A stretch of 64,000 nucleotides of DNA from PALSA-612 sp963755155 (lineage in GTDB: Bacteria > Actinomycetota > Thermoleophilia > Gaiellales > Gaiellaceae): positions 1 to 64,000 of the forward strand of contig CAVWIV010000017.1 of assembly GCA_963755155.1 (NCBI GenBank). The letters are read 5' to 3'. Under the pieces are notes generated by a model that made no database searches, had not been told where the DNA came from, and saw nothing but the letters and a program-made list of their open reading frames with translations. A program made the position numbers and the translations under genes. Position 1 is the stretch's first letter, and each line of letters starts with the position of its first letter. Below, in pieces: positions 45,899 through 54,317 of this stretch.

Positions 45899-46806
45899 CC
45901 GGCGAAGTTGCGCTTTAGCTCGGACGTGTAGCGCCGGCCGACGCGCTTCGCGTTCTCGGCGAGCCATTCGTCGAACCGATCGCCTCCGCGCGGCTCCTCG
46001 TGGGAAACGATGAGCCCGGCCTGGAGCGCGCCCAGCTCGTGGCGCGTGAGCAGGACGTCGCGAAGCGCGAAGCCCGCGGCACGGCTCGCCGCAAGCGCGA
46101 TCTCTGGCGGCGCGCGGCCGATCCACGCGCGACTGCCGACCGCCCGCGCGATGAGCCTGACGAAGGCCTTGTACGTCCAGCGCGAAGGCCCCGCCGCGTC
46201 GAGCACGACGTTCCCCTCCGCCAGCCCAGCCTCCACGCAGAGGGCCGCCGTGTCCCGAACGGACACGAGCTGCACCTCGTAGCGGCCGTCGCCGGGGACG
46301 AGGAACACCGGCACGTGCCGCAGCCCCCAGGCGATGTTGTTGACGAGGATGTCTTCCGGGCCGAAGACGAGGGTCGGGCGAACGATGGCGTGCGGGAGGC
46401 CCGACTCGCGCACGACGTCCTCGGTCTGCGCCTTGCCGCGGTAGTACGGGAACGGCGACGCGTGGTCGGGATTGGCGACGCTGACGTGCACGATGCGCCG
46501 CACGCCCACGCGACGGGCGGCGTCGACGAGCCGGCGGGTGTTCTCGACCGCCCGCGCGAACGTCGTCTCGCCGCGCTCGAACCGCACCCAGTACGTGTTG
46601 TAGAGCGTGTCGGCGCCGCGCAGGCTCTCGACGAGCGAGTCGTCGAACACGAGCGGCGCCGCCTCCACCTTCTCAGCCAGAGGATCGGACGGGTGCGGCG
46701 GCTGCCTCGTGAGGGTGCGGACGCGACGCCCACGCGCGAGCAGCTCCTCGGCGATGTAACGCCCGGTGAACGAGAAGGCGCCGGTGACGACGTCGAGCTC
46801 GGCCAC
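45895..46806 (-). CDS. NAD(P)-dependent epimerase/dehydratase-like (atypical SDR) protein
   Basis: 303 aa from GTG 46806. N-terminal Rossmann fold VVTGAFSFTGRYIAEELLARGRRVRTL, an atypical variant (GAFSFTG) of the GxxGxxG loop. It continues with ADTLYNTYWVRFERGETTFARAVENTRRLVDAARRVGVRRIVHVS and a YYRGKAQTEDVVRESGLPHAIVRPTLVFG segment containing Tyr/Lys as in NDUFA9/NmrA-like SDRs. These bind NADP(H) and may be regulatory or reduce small substrates. It lies between a methyltransferase and maf in the shape operon. Confidence 0.82.
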   Translation of the reverse strand: MAELDVVTGAFSFTGRYIAEELLARGRRVRTLTRQPPHPSDPLAEKVEAAPLVFDDSLVESLRGADTLYNTYWVRFERGETTFARAVENTRRLVDAARRVGVRRIVHVSVANPDHASPFPYYRGKAQTEDVVRESGLPHAIVRPTLVFGPEDILVNNIAWGLRHVPVFLVPGDGRYEVQLVSVRDTAALCVEAGLAEGNVVLDAAGPSRWTYKAFVRLIARAVGSRAWIGRAPPEIALAASRAAGFALRDVLLTRHELGALQAGLIVSHEEPRGGDRFDEWLAENAKRVGRRYTSELKRNFAG

Positions 46807-46808
46807 GC

Positions 46809-47582
46809 CTACTGAGCGCGCTTGCGTGCGACCCAGATCTCCTCGGTCGGCCACCGGGAGCCCCACTCCGGGGTGACGTACTCGTAGAACTCATGCGTCT
46901 TGGCGCCCTCCGGCGCGTAGAGCTCGATCAGCCGCTCGATCTCGAAGCCGTTGTTGCGCAGAACCTCGATCAGCTCGCCGTGCGGGAGATGGAACTCGAC
47001 CTCGCCGGTGTCCGGCCACTCGACGCGGTTCAGGTCGCGCTGTGGCCGCTGGAGGCTCTCGGTCACACCGTCGAGATTCATGCAGAGCAGCGAGACGGTC
47101 GAGTTCCGGAGGAACACGAGCCGCCCCCCGGGACGGAGCAGGCGTGCCGCCTCCGGGATCCAGCGGTAGGGGTCGGCCCAGATGGAGGCGCCGAACTCCG
47201 ACGCGACGAGATCGAACGACGCGTCGGGGAGCGGCACGTCCTCGCCGACCGCCTCGACGAGCGGAAACTCGAGCCCGAACTCCTTCTGCATCTCGCGGGC
47301 GGTTTCGAGCTGCGCCGGCGTCGGGTCGACGCCGACTGGCCGCGCGCCGCGCTTCGCCATCCACGCCGAGAGGTACGCGGTGCCGCAGCCGAGGTCGAGC
47401 ACGTCGAGCCCAGACACGTCGCCGTAGACGTTCAGCTCCGACTCGGGAACGCGGAAGACGCCCCAGCTCATGTCCTCTTCCGCCCAGGCCGCCCGCGCGT
47501 TCGGGCCCGTGTACTTTGCGTTGTTCCGCGTCCAGACTGCGACGTTCTGCGCGACGTACTCGGGGTACTCAGAGCCCGGCAT
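46809..47582 (-). CDS. Class I SAM-dependent methyltransferase
   Basis: 257 aa. SAM motif I is VLDLGCGTAYLSAWMAKRGARPVGVDPTPAQL; motif II/III region is LPDASFDLVASEFGASIWADPYRWIPEAARLLRPGGRLVFL. N-terminal YVAQNVAVWTRNNAKYTGPNARAAW resembles the methyltransf_11/25 group often acting on small molecules. The substrate is unknown. Its ATG overlaps the corrected end of ndk by 14 bp, so it is probably co-transcribed with ndk and the shape genes. Confidence 0.87.
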   Translation of the reverse strand: MPGSEYPEYVAQNVAVWTRNNAKYTGPNARAAWAEEDMSWGVFRVPESELNVYGDVSGLDVLDLGCGTAYLSAWMAKRGARPVGVDPTPAQLETAREMQKEFGLEFPLVEAVGEDVPLPDASFDLVASEFGASIWADPYRWIPEAARLLRPGGRLVFLRNSTVSLLCMNLDGVTESLQRPQRDLNRVEWPDTGEVEFHLPHGELIEVLRNNGFEIERLIELYAPEGAKTHEFYEYVTPEWGSRWPTEEIWVARKRAQ

Positions 47583-47980
47583 CGCCGAACCAGAGCGCGA
47601 TCTCGCGCTCGGCGGTCTCGGGCGAGTCCGAGCCGTGCACGAGGTTGTTCGGCATCGCGAGCGCGAGGTCGCCGCGGATCGTTCCCGGGCGCGGCGTCGA
47701 CGGGGTTCGTCGCGCCGATCGTCGTCCGCGTCACGCGCACCGCGTCATCGCCCTCGAGCACGAGGGCGAGCGTCGAGCCGGTGGTGATGAAGCCGACGAG
47801 CTCGCCGAAGAACGGCTTCTCGGCGTGCTCCGCGTAGTGCAGTTCGGCGAGGTCGCGGTCGACGTTGAGCAGGCGCGCAGCGCGAACGACGAGCCCCCGC
47901 CGCTCGAAGCGTCCGAGGATCTCGCCGGCCAGCCCGCGCTCCATCGCGTCGGGCTTGACGAGGATGAGCGTCCGCTCCAC
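47569..47980 (-). CDS. ndk: Nucleoside diphosphate kinase (frameshifted)
   Basis: About 136 aa after correction. The N-terminus MERTLILVKPDAMERGLAGEIL and EKPFFGELVGFITTGSTLALVLEG are normal Ndk. Near 47681-47687 one extra base interrupts VDAAPG; restoring the frame gives TIRGDLALAMPNNLVHGSDSPETAEREIALWF with the catalytic His in NLVHGSDS. It transfers phosphate from ATP to NDPs. The gene is essential-type and its motifs are intact, so the shift is most likely a sequence error. Confidence 0.92.
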
Positions 47981-47991
47981 GCGGACGAAAT

Positions 47992-48524
47992 CTACTCGGC
48001 TGCTCGACGCCGCCGCCGCGCCTTCGACCGCTCCGTGGCGTCAGTCGCCGGTTCCGGCAGCTCGACCGGCGCCGCGGGCGCGAGACAGGCGTCTCACAGA
48101 ACGGGCAGACCTGCCACAGCGGGTCGAGCGGCGCCTTGCAGCCCGAGCACGACTCACGCAGCCGCGTCGTGCAGACGGGGCAGACGAGATATCCGGTCTC
48201 CACCGCCGAGCGGCACACCGGGCATCGCTCTTCCGAGGGCCGTAGCGCCTGGAGCGCCTTCATCTCCAGCTCCCGCTCACGCACCTCGTCGAGGTACTCG
48301 GGAGGCCGGAACAGCATGTAGATGAGCGCGCCGACGAACGGCGGCACGAGCCCGAGCAGCGTCGCCATCGCTACGAGCCACGGGTCCTGGATGCGGCGCC
48401 GCGCGTCCTTGAACGTCCAGTACCCCACTGCGAGCCAGAAGACGACGACGAAGAAGAACAGGAGGTTGCGCGTGACGAACCACGCCTCGGAGTCGAAGAA
48501 GTCGGCGAGGGGCAACGCGGCCAT
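47992..48524 (-). CDS. Membrane protein with C-terminal double zinc-ribbon (frameshifted)
   Basis: About 177 aa after correction. The N-terminus has two membrane helices (NLLFFFVVVFWLAVGYWTF and AMATLLGLVPPFVGALIYML). A cytoplasmic zinc-ribbon follows with four CxxC pairs: ERCPVCRSA, YLVCPVCTT, ESCSGCKAP and QVCPFCETP. Near 48075-48090 a missing base hides the true C-terminus (APAAPVELPEPATDATERSKARRRRR), ending at 47992. Function unknown; such proteins recur beside ndk/maf regions in related actinobacteria. Confidence 0.78.
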
Positions 48525-48569
48525 ATCAGCAGTTTAGGTATCCGCCTCGCGAGTCCTGCGAACCCGAAG

Positions 48570-51167
48570 TCAGGACTCGGTGCCCGCTCCTTGGCTCTCC
48601 GGGTTGGCGAGCGTTCGTGCCAGGTCGATCGCGTCGTCGATGTCCATGCCGGCGCCGAGTGCCTGCTCGTTCGCGTACTCGTCCGCGCCGAGGGCGTCGA
48701 TGAGCGGCTGCGCGAGGAATCGCTCGAGCTCGAGGAATCGCGGGCTGCGGGTGCCGGCTTCGTCCAGCTTGTTGACTGCGCCTTGGAGCCGAGCAGCCGA
48801 TCCCGCGTCGGCCGTGTCCGCTGCGAGCGCGATTCCGAGGAGCGTCTGCTCGAGTTGTTCTGTCGTCGTGCCCGTGGCGAGGATGAGATCGAGCGACTCC
48901 GAAAACGCTGCACTCGCCTCGCTACGGCGACCGAGCCCGAGGGCGGCGAAGCCGAGCGCGTGGCGAGCGCCGATGCCCCTGTAGTCGTCTCCGATCGCCT
49001 TGACCTTCTCGAGCACGGAGGCCGCCACGACATAGGCGGCTTCGAAGTCGCGCACGTAGAGCTCGAGGTACGCGAGAGACATGCTCGCGATTGCCTGATT
49101 CGCTTCGTCTTCTGTTGCGAGGAAACCCCGGCTCGCTTCCTGCAACAGGCGGCGCGCCTCCTCGTCGCGGCCTGCCTCGATCTGAAACCCCGCCAGGTCG
49201 CCCACAGCAATCGCCCTCATCCACTCGTCGTCGGCCTCCTCGAGCATGTGGGTGAGGACACGGATCGCCTCGTCGAGGTCGCCCCGGCGGGAGGCGACGA
49301 AGGCGAGGTCCCGAAGAGCCCAGGCGAGCGTTCGGTGCTCCCCCGATTCGTGGGCGAGCGTGACTGCCTCCTGTGCATGAGACTCGGCGCTGTCGAGCTG
49401 TCCCAAGCGCAATTCGGCTTCGGAGAGTTGCTGGAGCAGCATCGCGCGCGTGCCCGCGGCGAAATCGGCCCGGGCGAGGAGCCGAAGAAAACGTTCCTTT
49501 CCCTCCACGAGCCGGCCGCGCGGCCCCCAGAACCACACGAGCAGGTCCGCCGCACGTGCTGCGTCCTGTGGCGCAGCGCCCTCGAGATAGTCGAGGGTTG
49601 CCCGGAGGTTGTCCTCCTCTTCCCCGAACCACGCCAGCAGCTCCCGACGGCGGGGGCCCAGGATGAGAGGTTGTCGCTCCTCGAGCAGCGCGAGATGGTA
49701 GTCCGCGTGACGGCGGGCTAGCGCATCGGTCTCGCCGGCCTCGTCCAGCCGTTCGCGCGCATAGTCGCGGATCGTCTCGAGCATCCAGTAGCGCTCGTTC
49801 GTGTGGCGGAGCAGGCTCTTGTCGACGAGCGAGTGGAGGGTGTCGAGACCGGCCTCGCACACCTCCTCCGCCGCCTCGAGCGTGCAGCCGCCGCGGAAGA
49901 CCGAGAGCCGGGCAAACAGGCGCTGCTCCTCCTCGTTCAATAGCTCGTAGCTCCACTCGATGGCGCCGCGGAGCGTCCGCTGGCGCTCGGGCAGGTCTCT
50001 CGCACCGCCGGTCAGCAGCGGCAGTCGCTGCTCCAGCCGCTCGAGGATCTGGGCCGACGAGAGCGCCTTCACGCGTGCCGCGGCCAGCTCGAGGGCGAGC
50101 GGTAGGTCGTCGAGGCGTCTGCAGATCTCGGACACCGCGTCGTCCGCCTGGAAGCCGGCGTCGATCGCACGGGCCCTGGCGAGGAAAAAGCCGACGCCCT
50201 CCTCGTGCACGAGCGGCGGCACGGCGTACTCCTGTTCGCCGGTCAGGCGCAGCGGCTCGCGGCTCGTCACGAGCACGTCGAGGTTGGGACAAGAGACGAG
50301 CAGCGAGGCGACATCGCCCGCGGCCTCCACGACCTGCTCGAAGTTGTCGAAGAGCAAGAGCATGGACTTGTCGGCGATGTGCTCGGCGAGACCGTTCGAG
50401 GAGCCGACGGCCTGTGACGCACTCTCGAGCACGAGCGCGGGGTCGCGTAGCGGAGCCAGGGGCACCCACCAGACCCCGTCCAGGTATCCGTCCGACGCGA
50501 GGCCCGCGGCCTGTGCCGCGAGACGCGTCTTCCCCGTCCCGCCGGGGCCGGTGAGCGTCAGCAGGCGCGTGCCGTCGAGCAGGCCGACGACTTCGGCCAG
50601 CTCGCGCTCGCGGCCGAGGAACGGCGTCGTCGGCACGGGCAGGTTCGTCCGAAAAAGCGATTTGAGCGCCGGGAACTCGCCGCCTCCGAGCTGATAGACA
50701 CGCTCGGGAGCGCCGAGATCCTTGAAGCGATGTTCGCCGAGGTCGAGCAGCTCGATCTCGGCGAGCTGGGCCGTGGCGGAGGAGACGAGCACCTGGCTAC
50801 CGTGCCCGGCTGCGGCTATACGGGCAGCGCGATGGACGTCTTCGCCTACGTACCCCTCGTCGGTCAGCAGCGGCGTCCCCGTGTGCAGCCCGCTCCGCAC
50901 CCGGATCTGGCCAGATGCGAGCTCCCGCGTCAGCTCCTCTGCCGCCGCGAGCGCCCCCGGCGCGGTCGGGAACGCGATGAAGAACGCGTCACCCTGCGTG
51001 TCTACCTCGACGCCGTCGTGGCGCGCGCAAGCTTCACGGATCACGCGCCGATGGTCGGCAAGCGCTTCTGCATAGGCCTCGGCACCGAGCTCGTGCAGCA
51101 GCTTCGTCGAGCCCTCGACGTCCGTGAAGAGGAGGGTGACGGTGCCGGTGGGAAGGTCACCCCGCAC
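48570..51167 (-). CDS. Class III adenylate cyclase fused to STAND ATPase and TPR region
   Basis: 865 aa. Residues 1-170 are a class III cyclase: VTLLFTDVEGSTKLLHELG (metal Asp), VEVDTQGDAFFIAF (second Asp) and GEDVHRAARIAAAGHGSQVLVS. A STAND ATPase follows with Walker A LTGPGGTGKTRLAAQAA (about 213-221), Walker B LLLFDNFEQV and VLVTSREPLRL. LPLALELAAARVKALS is the GxP-like motif. The remainder is helical TPR-like. No DNA-binding domain is present. The fusion probably couples ligand sensing to cyclic nucleotide output. It lies between folC's small partner and the zinc-ribbon gene. Confidence 0.9.
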   Translation of the reverse strand: MRGDLPTGTVTLLFTDVEGSTKLLHELGAEAYAEALADHRRVIREACARHDGVEVDTQGDAFFIAFPTAPGALAAAEELTRELASGQIRVRSGLHTGTPLLTDEGYVGEDVHRAARIAAAGHGSQVLVSSATAQLAEIELLDLGEHRFKDLGAPERVYQLGGGEFPALKSLFRTNLPVPTTPFLGRERELAEVVGLLDGTRLLTLTGPGGTGKTRLAAQAAGLASDGYLDGVWWVPLAPLRDPALVLESASQAVGSSNGLAEHIADKSMLLLFDNFEQVVEAAGDVASLLVSCPNLDVLVTSREPLRLTGEQEYAVPPLVHEEGVGFFLARARAIDAGFQADDAVSEICRRLDDLPLALELAAARVKALSSAQILERLEQRLPLLTGGARDLPERQRTLRGAIEWSYELLNEEEQRLFARLSVFRGGCTLEAAEEVCEAGLDTLHSLVDKSLLRHTNERYWMLETIRDYARERLDEAGETDALARRHADYHLALLEERQPLILGPRRRELLAWFGEEEDNLRATLDYLEGAAPQDAARAADLLVWFWGPRGRLVEGKERFLRLLARADFAAGTRAMLLQQLSEAELRLGQLDSAESHAQEAVTLAHESGEHRTLAWALRDLAFVASRRGDLDEAIRVLTHMLEEADDEWMRAIAVGDLAGFQIEAGRDEEARRLLQEASRGFLATEDEANQAIASMSLAYLELYVRDFEAAYVVAASVLEKVKAIGDDYRGIGARHALGFAALGLGRRSEASAAFSESLDLILATGTTTEQLEQTLLGIALAADTADAGSAARLQGAVNKLDEAGTRSPRFLELERFLAQPLIDALGADEYANEQALGAGMDIDDAIDLARTLANPESQGAGTES

Positions 51168-51172
51168 AGGCG

Positions 51173-51316
51173 TTAGATCAGCAGTTTGCCGATGAGGAAC
51201 CCCGTTGCAAACGCCGCGGCCACGAAGAGCACGAGCACGAAGAACGCGAAGAGGATGACTCCGGCGACGTCAGAGCCCCGTCTTCGCCGCCGCCGACGCG
51301 CCGCGGACACGGTCAC
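51173..51316 (-). CDS. 47-residue single-pass membrane protein
   Basis: GTG 51316 overlaps the folC stop (GTGA), which argues for real translation. The product has a short arginine-rich start (SAARRRRRRGSDVAG) and one long hydrophobic helix (VILFAFFVLVLFVAAAFA and on to GFLIGKLLI). Positive-inside topology puts the N-terminus in the cytoplasm. No family recognised. It ends 5 bp before the cyclase/ATPase start. Confidence 0.6.
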   Translation of the reverse strand: MTVSAARRRRRRRGSDVAGVILFAFFVLVLFVAAAFATGFLIGKLLI

Positions 51317-52355
51317 TGCGCCGCCGCGTGGAGGTCGGCGAGCAGGTAGAGCGAGCCGGTCACGAGCACGCGCGGGCCTAGCTCGTGCGCGTGGCGTACT
51401 GCGGCGACGGGATCCTCCACGGCCACGACGTCCGAAACGTATCGGCGCGCCCGGTCGGCGAGCTCCGGCGCCGCCAGGGCACGCGGATTGGAGGATTGTG
51501 TGGCGACGAGCACGCTGCCGGCGCGAGCCAGCCGCTCGAGCATTCCGTCGACTCGTCCTTGTCGCCGAGCACCGACAGGACGATGACCCAGTCGCCGTCC
51601 GGCAGCCGTTCCAGCAACCACTCGACCGCCTCCACGGTGTGCGCGCCGTCCCACAGCTCGTCGTCCGAGCGCCACTCGAGGCGGCCGGGGAGCTGGACGT
51701 CGCCTTCGCCAGCGATGGCGCGGCCAAGGAACGCCTCCGCCGCCTCACGCGCGCCGCCCGTCCGCACGTCGTTGTCGGGCACGAGATAGGCCCACTCCGG
51801 CTCGCCGAGCACGACGATCGCCCCCGGCGCGGCGACGGCGAGCTTCTCGCGCGCGATCGCCTCGCGGGTGTCGCCGAGGACGTCCGTGTGCTCGAGCCCC
51901 ACGTTCGTCAGGAGGACGACCGGCGCGTCGAGGACGTTCGTCGCGTCGAGCCTGCCGCCCAGGCCAGCTTCGATCGCGGCTGCATCGACGCCCTGCGCAG
52001 CGAACTCGGCCAGAGCCGCCGCCGTCAGCGCCTCGAACTGGGTCGCGCCGACGCGCTCGGCGGCGGGCCGGACACGGCCGACGGCGCGCTCGAAGCCCTC
52101 GGCATCGGTGTCGAGCCGCTCCCCCCAGCCGGAGACGTGCGGCGAGGTGTAGGCGCCAACGCGCAGCCCCTCTCCCCGCAGCAACGCCGCGATCGTGCGA
52201 GTCGCAGTCGACTTGCCGTTCGTGCCGACGACGTGCACGGACCCGAACGCGCGCTCCGGATGATCGAGCTCGTCGAGCAGGGCGCGCATCCGGTCGAGCC
52301 CGAACTCCTCCGGCCACGGCGAGAGCGATGCGATCCAATCCGTATGAGGCCCCAT
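51313..52355 (-). CDS. folC: Dihydrofolate/folylpolyglutamate synthase FolC (frameshifted)
   Basis: About 347 aa after correction, a short FolC. N-terminus WIASLSPWPEEFGLDRMRALL and the P-loop VHVVGTNGKSTATRTIAALL are typical of Mur ligase-like FolC, followed by YTSPHVSGWGERL, AIEAGLGGRLDATNVLDAPVVLLTNVGLEHTDVLG. WDGAHTVEAVEWLL replaces the usual DGAHNP. Near 51549-51556 a missing base must be restored to join VLGDKD to VDGMLERLARAGS. It adds glutamate to folates. valS, normally adjacent, is separated here by rsgA and a hydrolase on the other strand. Confidence 0.9.
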
Positions 52356-52426
52356 CAGCGGGAATGTTGACGACGACCGGGCTGAGGCGTACCGTGTGTG
52401 TGTCGTCGAGCGAAGGAGGTGGCCGA

Positions 52427-52483
52427 GTGTCTGAGTTTGTGAGCCCCACCTTCACCCGCGCTGCCGCGGGGCTCGACCGCTAG
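52427..52483 (+). CDS. Possible 18-codon leader peptide upstream of rsgA
   Basis: GTG 52427 to TAG 52483 with a good AAGGAGG ribosome site ending seven bases before it. The peptide would read VSEFVSPTFTRAAAGLDR. It lies in the 172-bp gap between folC and rsgA. It may be a leader ORF, or a chance frame behind a Shine-Dalgarno-like sequence. Support is the ribosome site only. Confidence 0.3.
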   Translation: MSEFVSPTFTRAAAGLDR

Positions 52484-52527
52484 CTCATCGAGTTTCGCGG
52501 CCACCACCTACGACACAAGGAGCACGT

Positions 52528-53593
52528 GTGACCGCGAATACCCTTGCCGCGCTCGGCTGGACCGACGAGCTCGAGGCGGCGATGACAATCTATGCCGAGC
52601 GGGGCTTCGAGCCCGCCCGCGTCGTCGCGGAGCACCGCGGCGGCTACTACGTCCGCGGCGAGCGCGACGACCGGCTCGCGTCTGCCCGCGGGAAGCTGCG
52701 CGACCACGAGTTCGCGGGCGGCATGCCGGCCGTCGGCGACTGGGTGGCCGTGTGCGACGCACCGGGCGGCCGAGCGGCGATCGAAGCCGTGCTGCCGCGG
52801 CGGACGAAGATCTCGCGCAAGACCCCGTGGCTCAAGGCCGAAGAGCACACGCTCGTCGCGAACGTCGACACGGTGTTTCTCGTCGCCGGCCTCGACGGAG
52901 ACTTCAACGCCCGTCGGCTCGAGCGGTATCTCATCACCGCCTGGGACTCCGGCGCCGATCCCGTGGTCGTGCTCACGAAGCTCGACGTCTGCGAGGACAT
53001 GGAGGCTGATCGCAGAGGCCGAGGCCATAGCCATCGGCGTCCCCGTGCTGGCGGTGAGCAGCGTCACAGGCGAGGGGCTCGACGCTGTTCGTGAGCACCT
53101 GGTGCCGGCGAAGACGCTCGCGCTGCTGGGCTCGTCCGGAACCGGCAAGTCGACGCTCGTGAACACGCTCGCCGGGCGCGAGCTGATGAAGACGGGCGAC
53201 CTACGGAGCGACGGGCGCGGCCGCCACGTGACGCGTCACCGGCAGCTGCTCGTGCTGCGCGGAGGCGCGATTCTCGTCGACACACCAGGTCTGCGGGAGC
53301 TCCAGCTGTGGGAGGGGGACGTCGACAGCGCGTTCTCCGACATCGCGGAGCTGGCGTCCCAGTGCAAGTTCAACGACTGCACGCACCAGGCCGAGCCCGG
53401 CTGCGCCGTGCTCAGAGCACTCACCACCGGCGAGCTGGACGGCGACCGCATGCGGAGCTACCGCAAACTCGAGCGCGAGCTGCGCGCGATCGAAGCCCGC
53501 TCGAACAAGCGGCTCGGGCGAGAGCTCAAGCGCCGCTGGAAGACGAGGGCTCGTGAGACCCGTCAGGAGCGGAAGTACGGGAAGCGGCTCTAG
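52528..53593 (+). CDS. rsgA: Ribosome small-subunit GTPase RsgA (frameshifted)
   Basis: About 354 aa after correction, from GTG 52528 with AAGGAG upstream. The N-terminal OB fold (VVAEHRGGYYVRGERDDRLASARGKL) is followed by the circularly permuted GTPase domain: VDTVFLVAGLDGDFNARRLERYL, G4 VVLTKLD, then G1 LGSSGTGKSTLVNTLAG and G3 DTPGLRELQLW. The zinc-binding tail has CKFNDCTHQAEPGCAV. A missing base near 53003-53006 separates the two halves (ALIAEAEAIAIGVPVLAVSS restores it). It assists 30S maturation. Confidence 0.92.
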
Positions 53594-53606
53594 GCAAGAT
53601 GTGCAC

Positions 53607-54317
53607 GTGGTCGCTCGCGTGCTCCTCCTCGCGTCTCTCTCGCTGCTCGTGGCAACCGCCGGCTCGGCTCACGCCACGCACGCAGCTAGCTGCGTCCGTC
53701 CCTCCGATCGCGCGACGAGCGTCAGCTTCCAGGCTGCGGGCGGAGCGAGGCTCAAGGGCGCGGTGCTCGGCCGGGGCTCCACCGGCGTCGTGCTGGCGCA
53801 CACGACCGGCGCCGACCGTTGCCAGTGGCTGCCCTTCGCCAGGGATCTCGCGAAGAGGGGCTACCGGGCGCTCGTCTTCGACCACCGCGGCTACGGCGCG
53901 TCTACAGGCATCACGAACACCGATCCGCATCTGGACGTGATCGCCGCCGCCGCGGAGCTGCGCCGCCGAGGTGCGAGGAAGATCGTGCTCGCCGGCGCGT
54001 CGATGGGCGGCACGGGCGTCGTCGCCGCTGCTCCCGTCATCCGCCCCGTGGTGAGCGGTGTCGTCGAGCTGTCCGCGCCGACCTCGTTCAGCGGCGCCAA
54101 CGCGCTGGCGGCCGCGAAGAAGCTCAAGCTTCCGGGGCTCTTCATCGCCGGCCGCGACGACGGCGACTTCCCAGTAGCATCGCGCGCGCTCTACAAGGCG
54201 GCGGCGACGAAGGACAAGAAGCTCCACATCGCGCCCTCGTCATGGCACGGCGTAGACCTCGTCCACTTGCCGGCGGTGCGCAAGCTCGTCCTCGACTTCG
54301 TCGCGCGCGTCGGCTAG
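53607..54317 (+). CDS. Secreted alpha/beta hydrolase
   Basis: 236 aa from GTG 53607 (53601 gives two more residues). Signal peptide ARVLLLASLSLLVATAGSAHA. The hydrolase core has VLAHTTGADRCQWLPFARDLAKRGYRALVFDHRGYGAS, the nucleophile elbow LAGASMGGTGVVA (Ser), the acid region IAGRDDGDFPVA and a late His in SSWHGVDLV. It resembles dienelactone hydrolase/thioesterase-like enzymes, substrate unknown. It converges on valS with a 4-bp overlap. Confidence 0.85.
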   Translation: MVARVLLLASLSLLVATAGSAHATHAASCVRPSDRATSVSFQAAGGARLKGAVLGRGSTGVVLAHTTGADRCQWLPFARDLAKRGYRALVFDHRGYGASTGITNTDPHLDVIAAAAELRRRGARKIVLAGASMGGTGVVAAAPVIRPVVSGVVELSAPTSFSGANALAAAKKLKLPGLFIAGRDDGDFPVASRALYKAAATKDKKLHIAPSSWHGVDLVHLPAVRKLVLDFVARVG

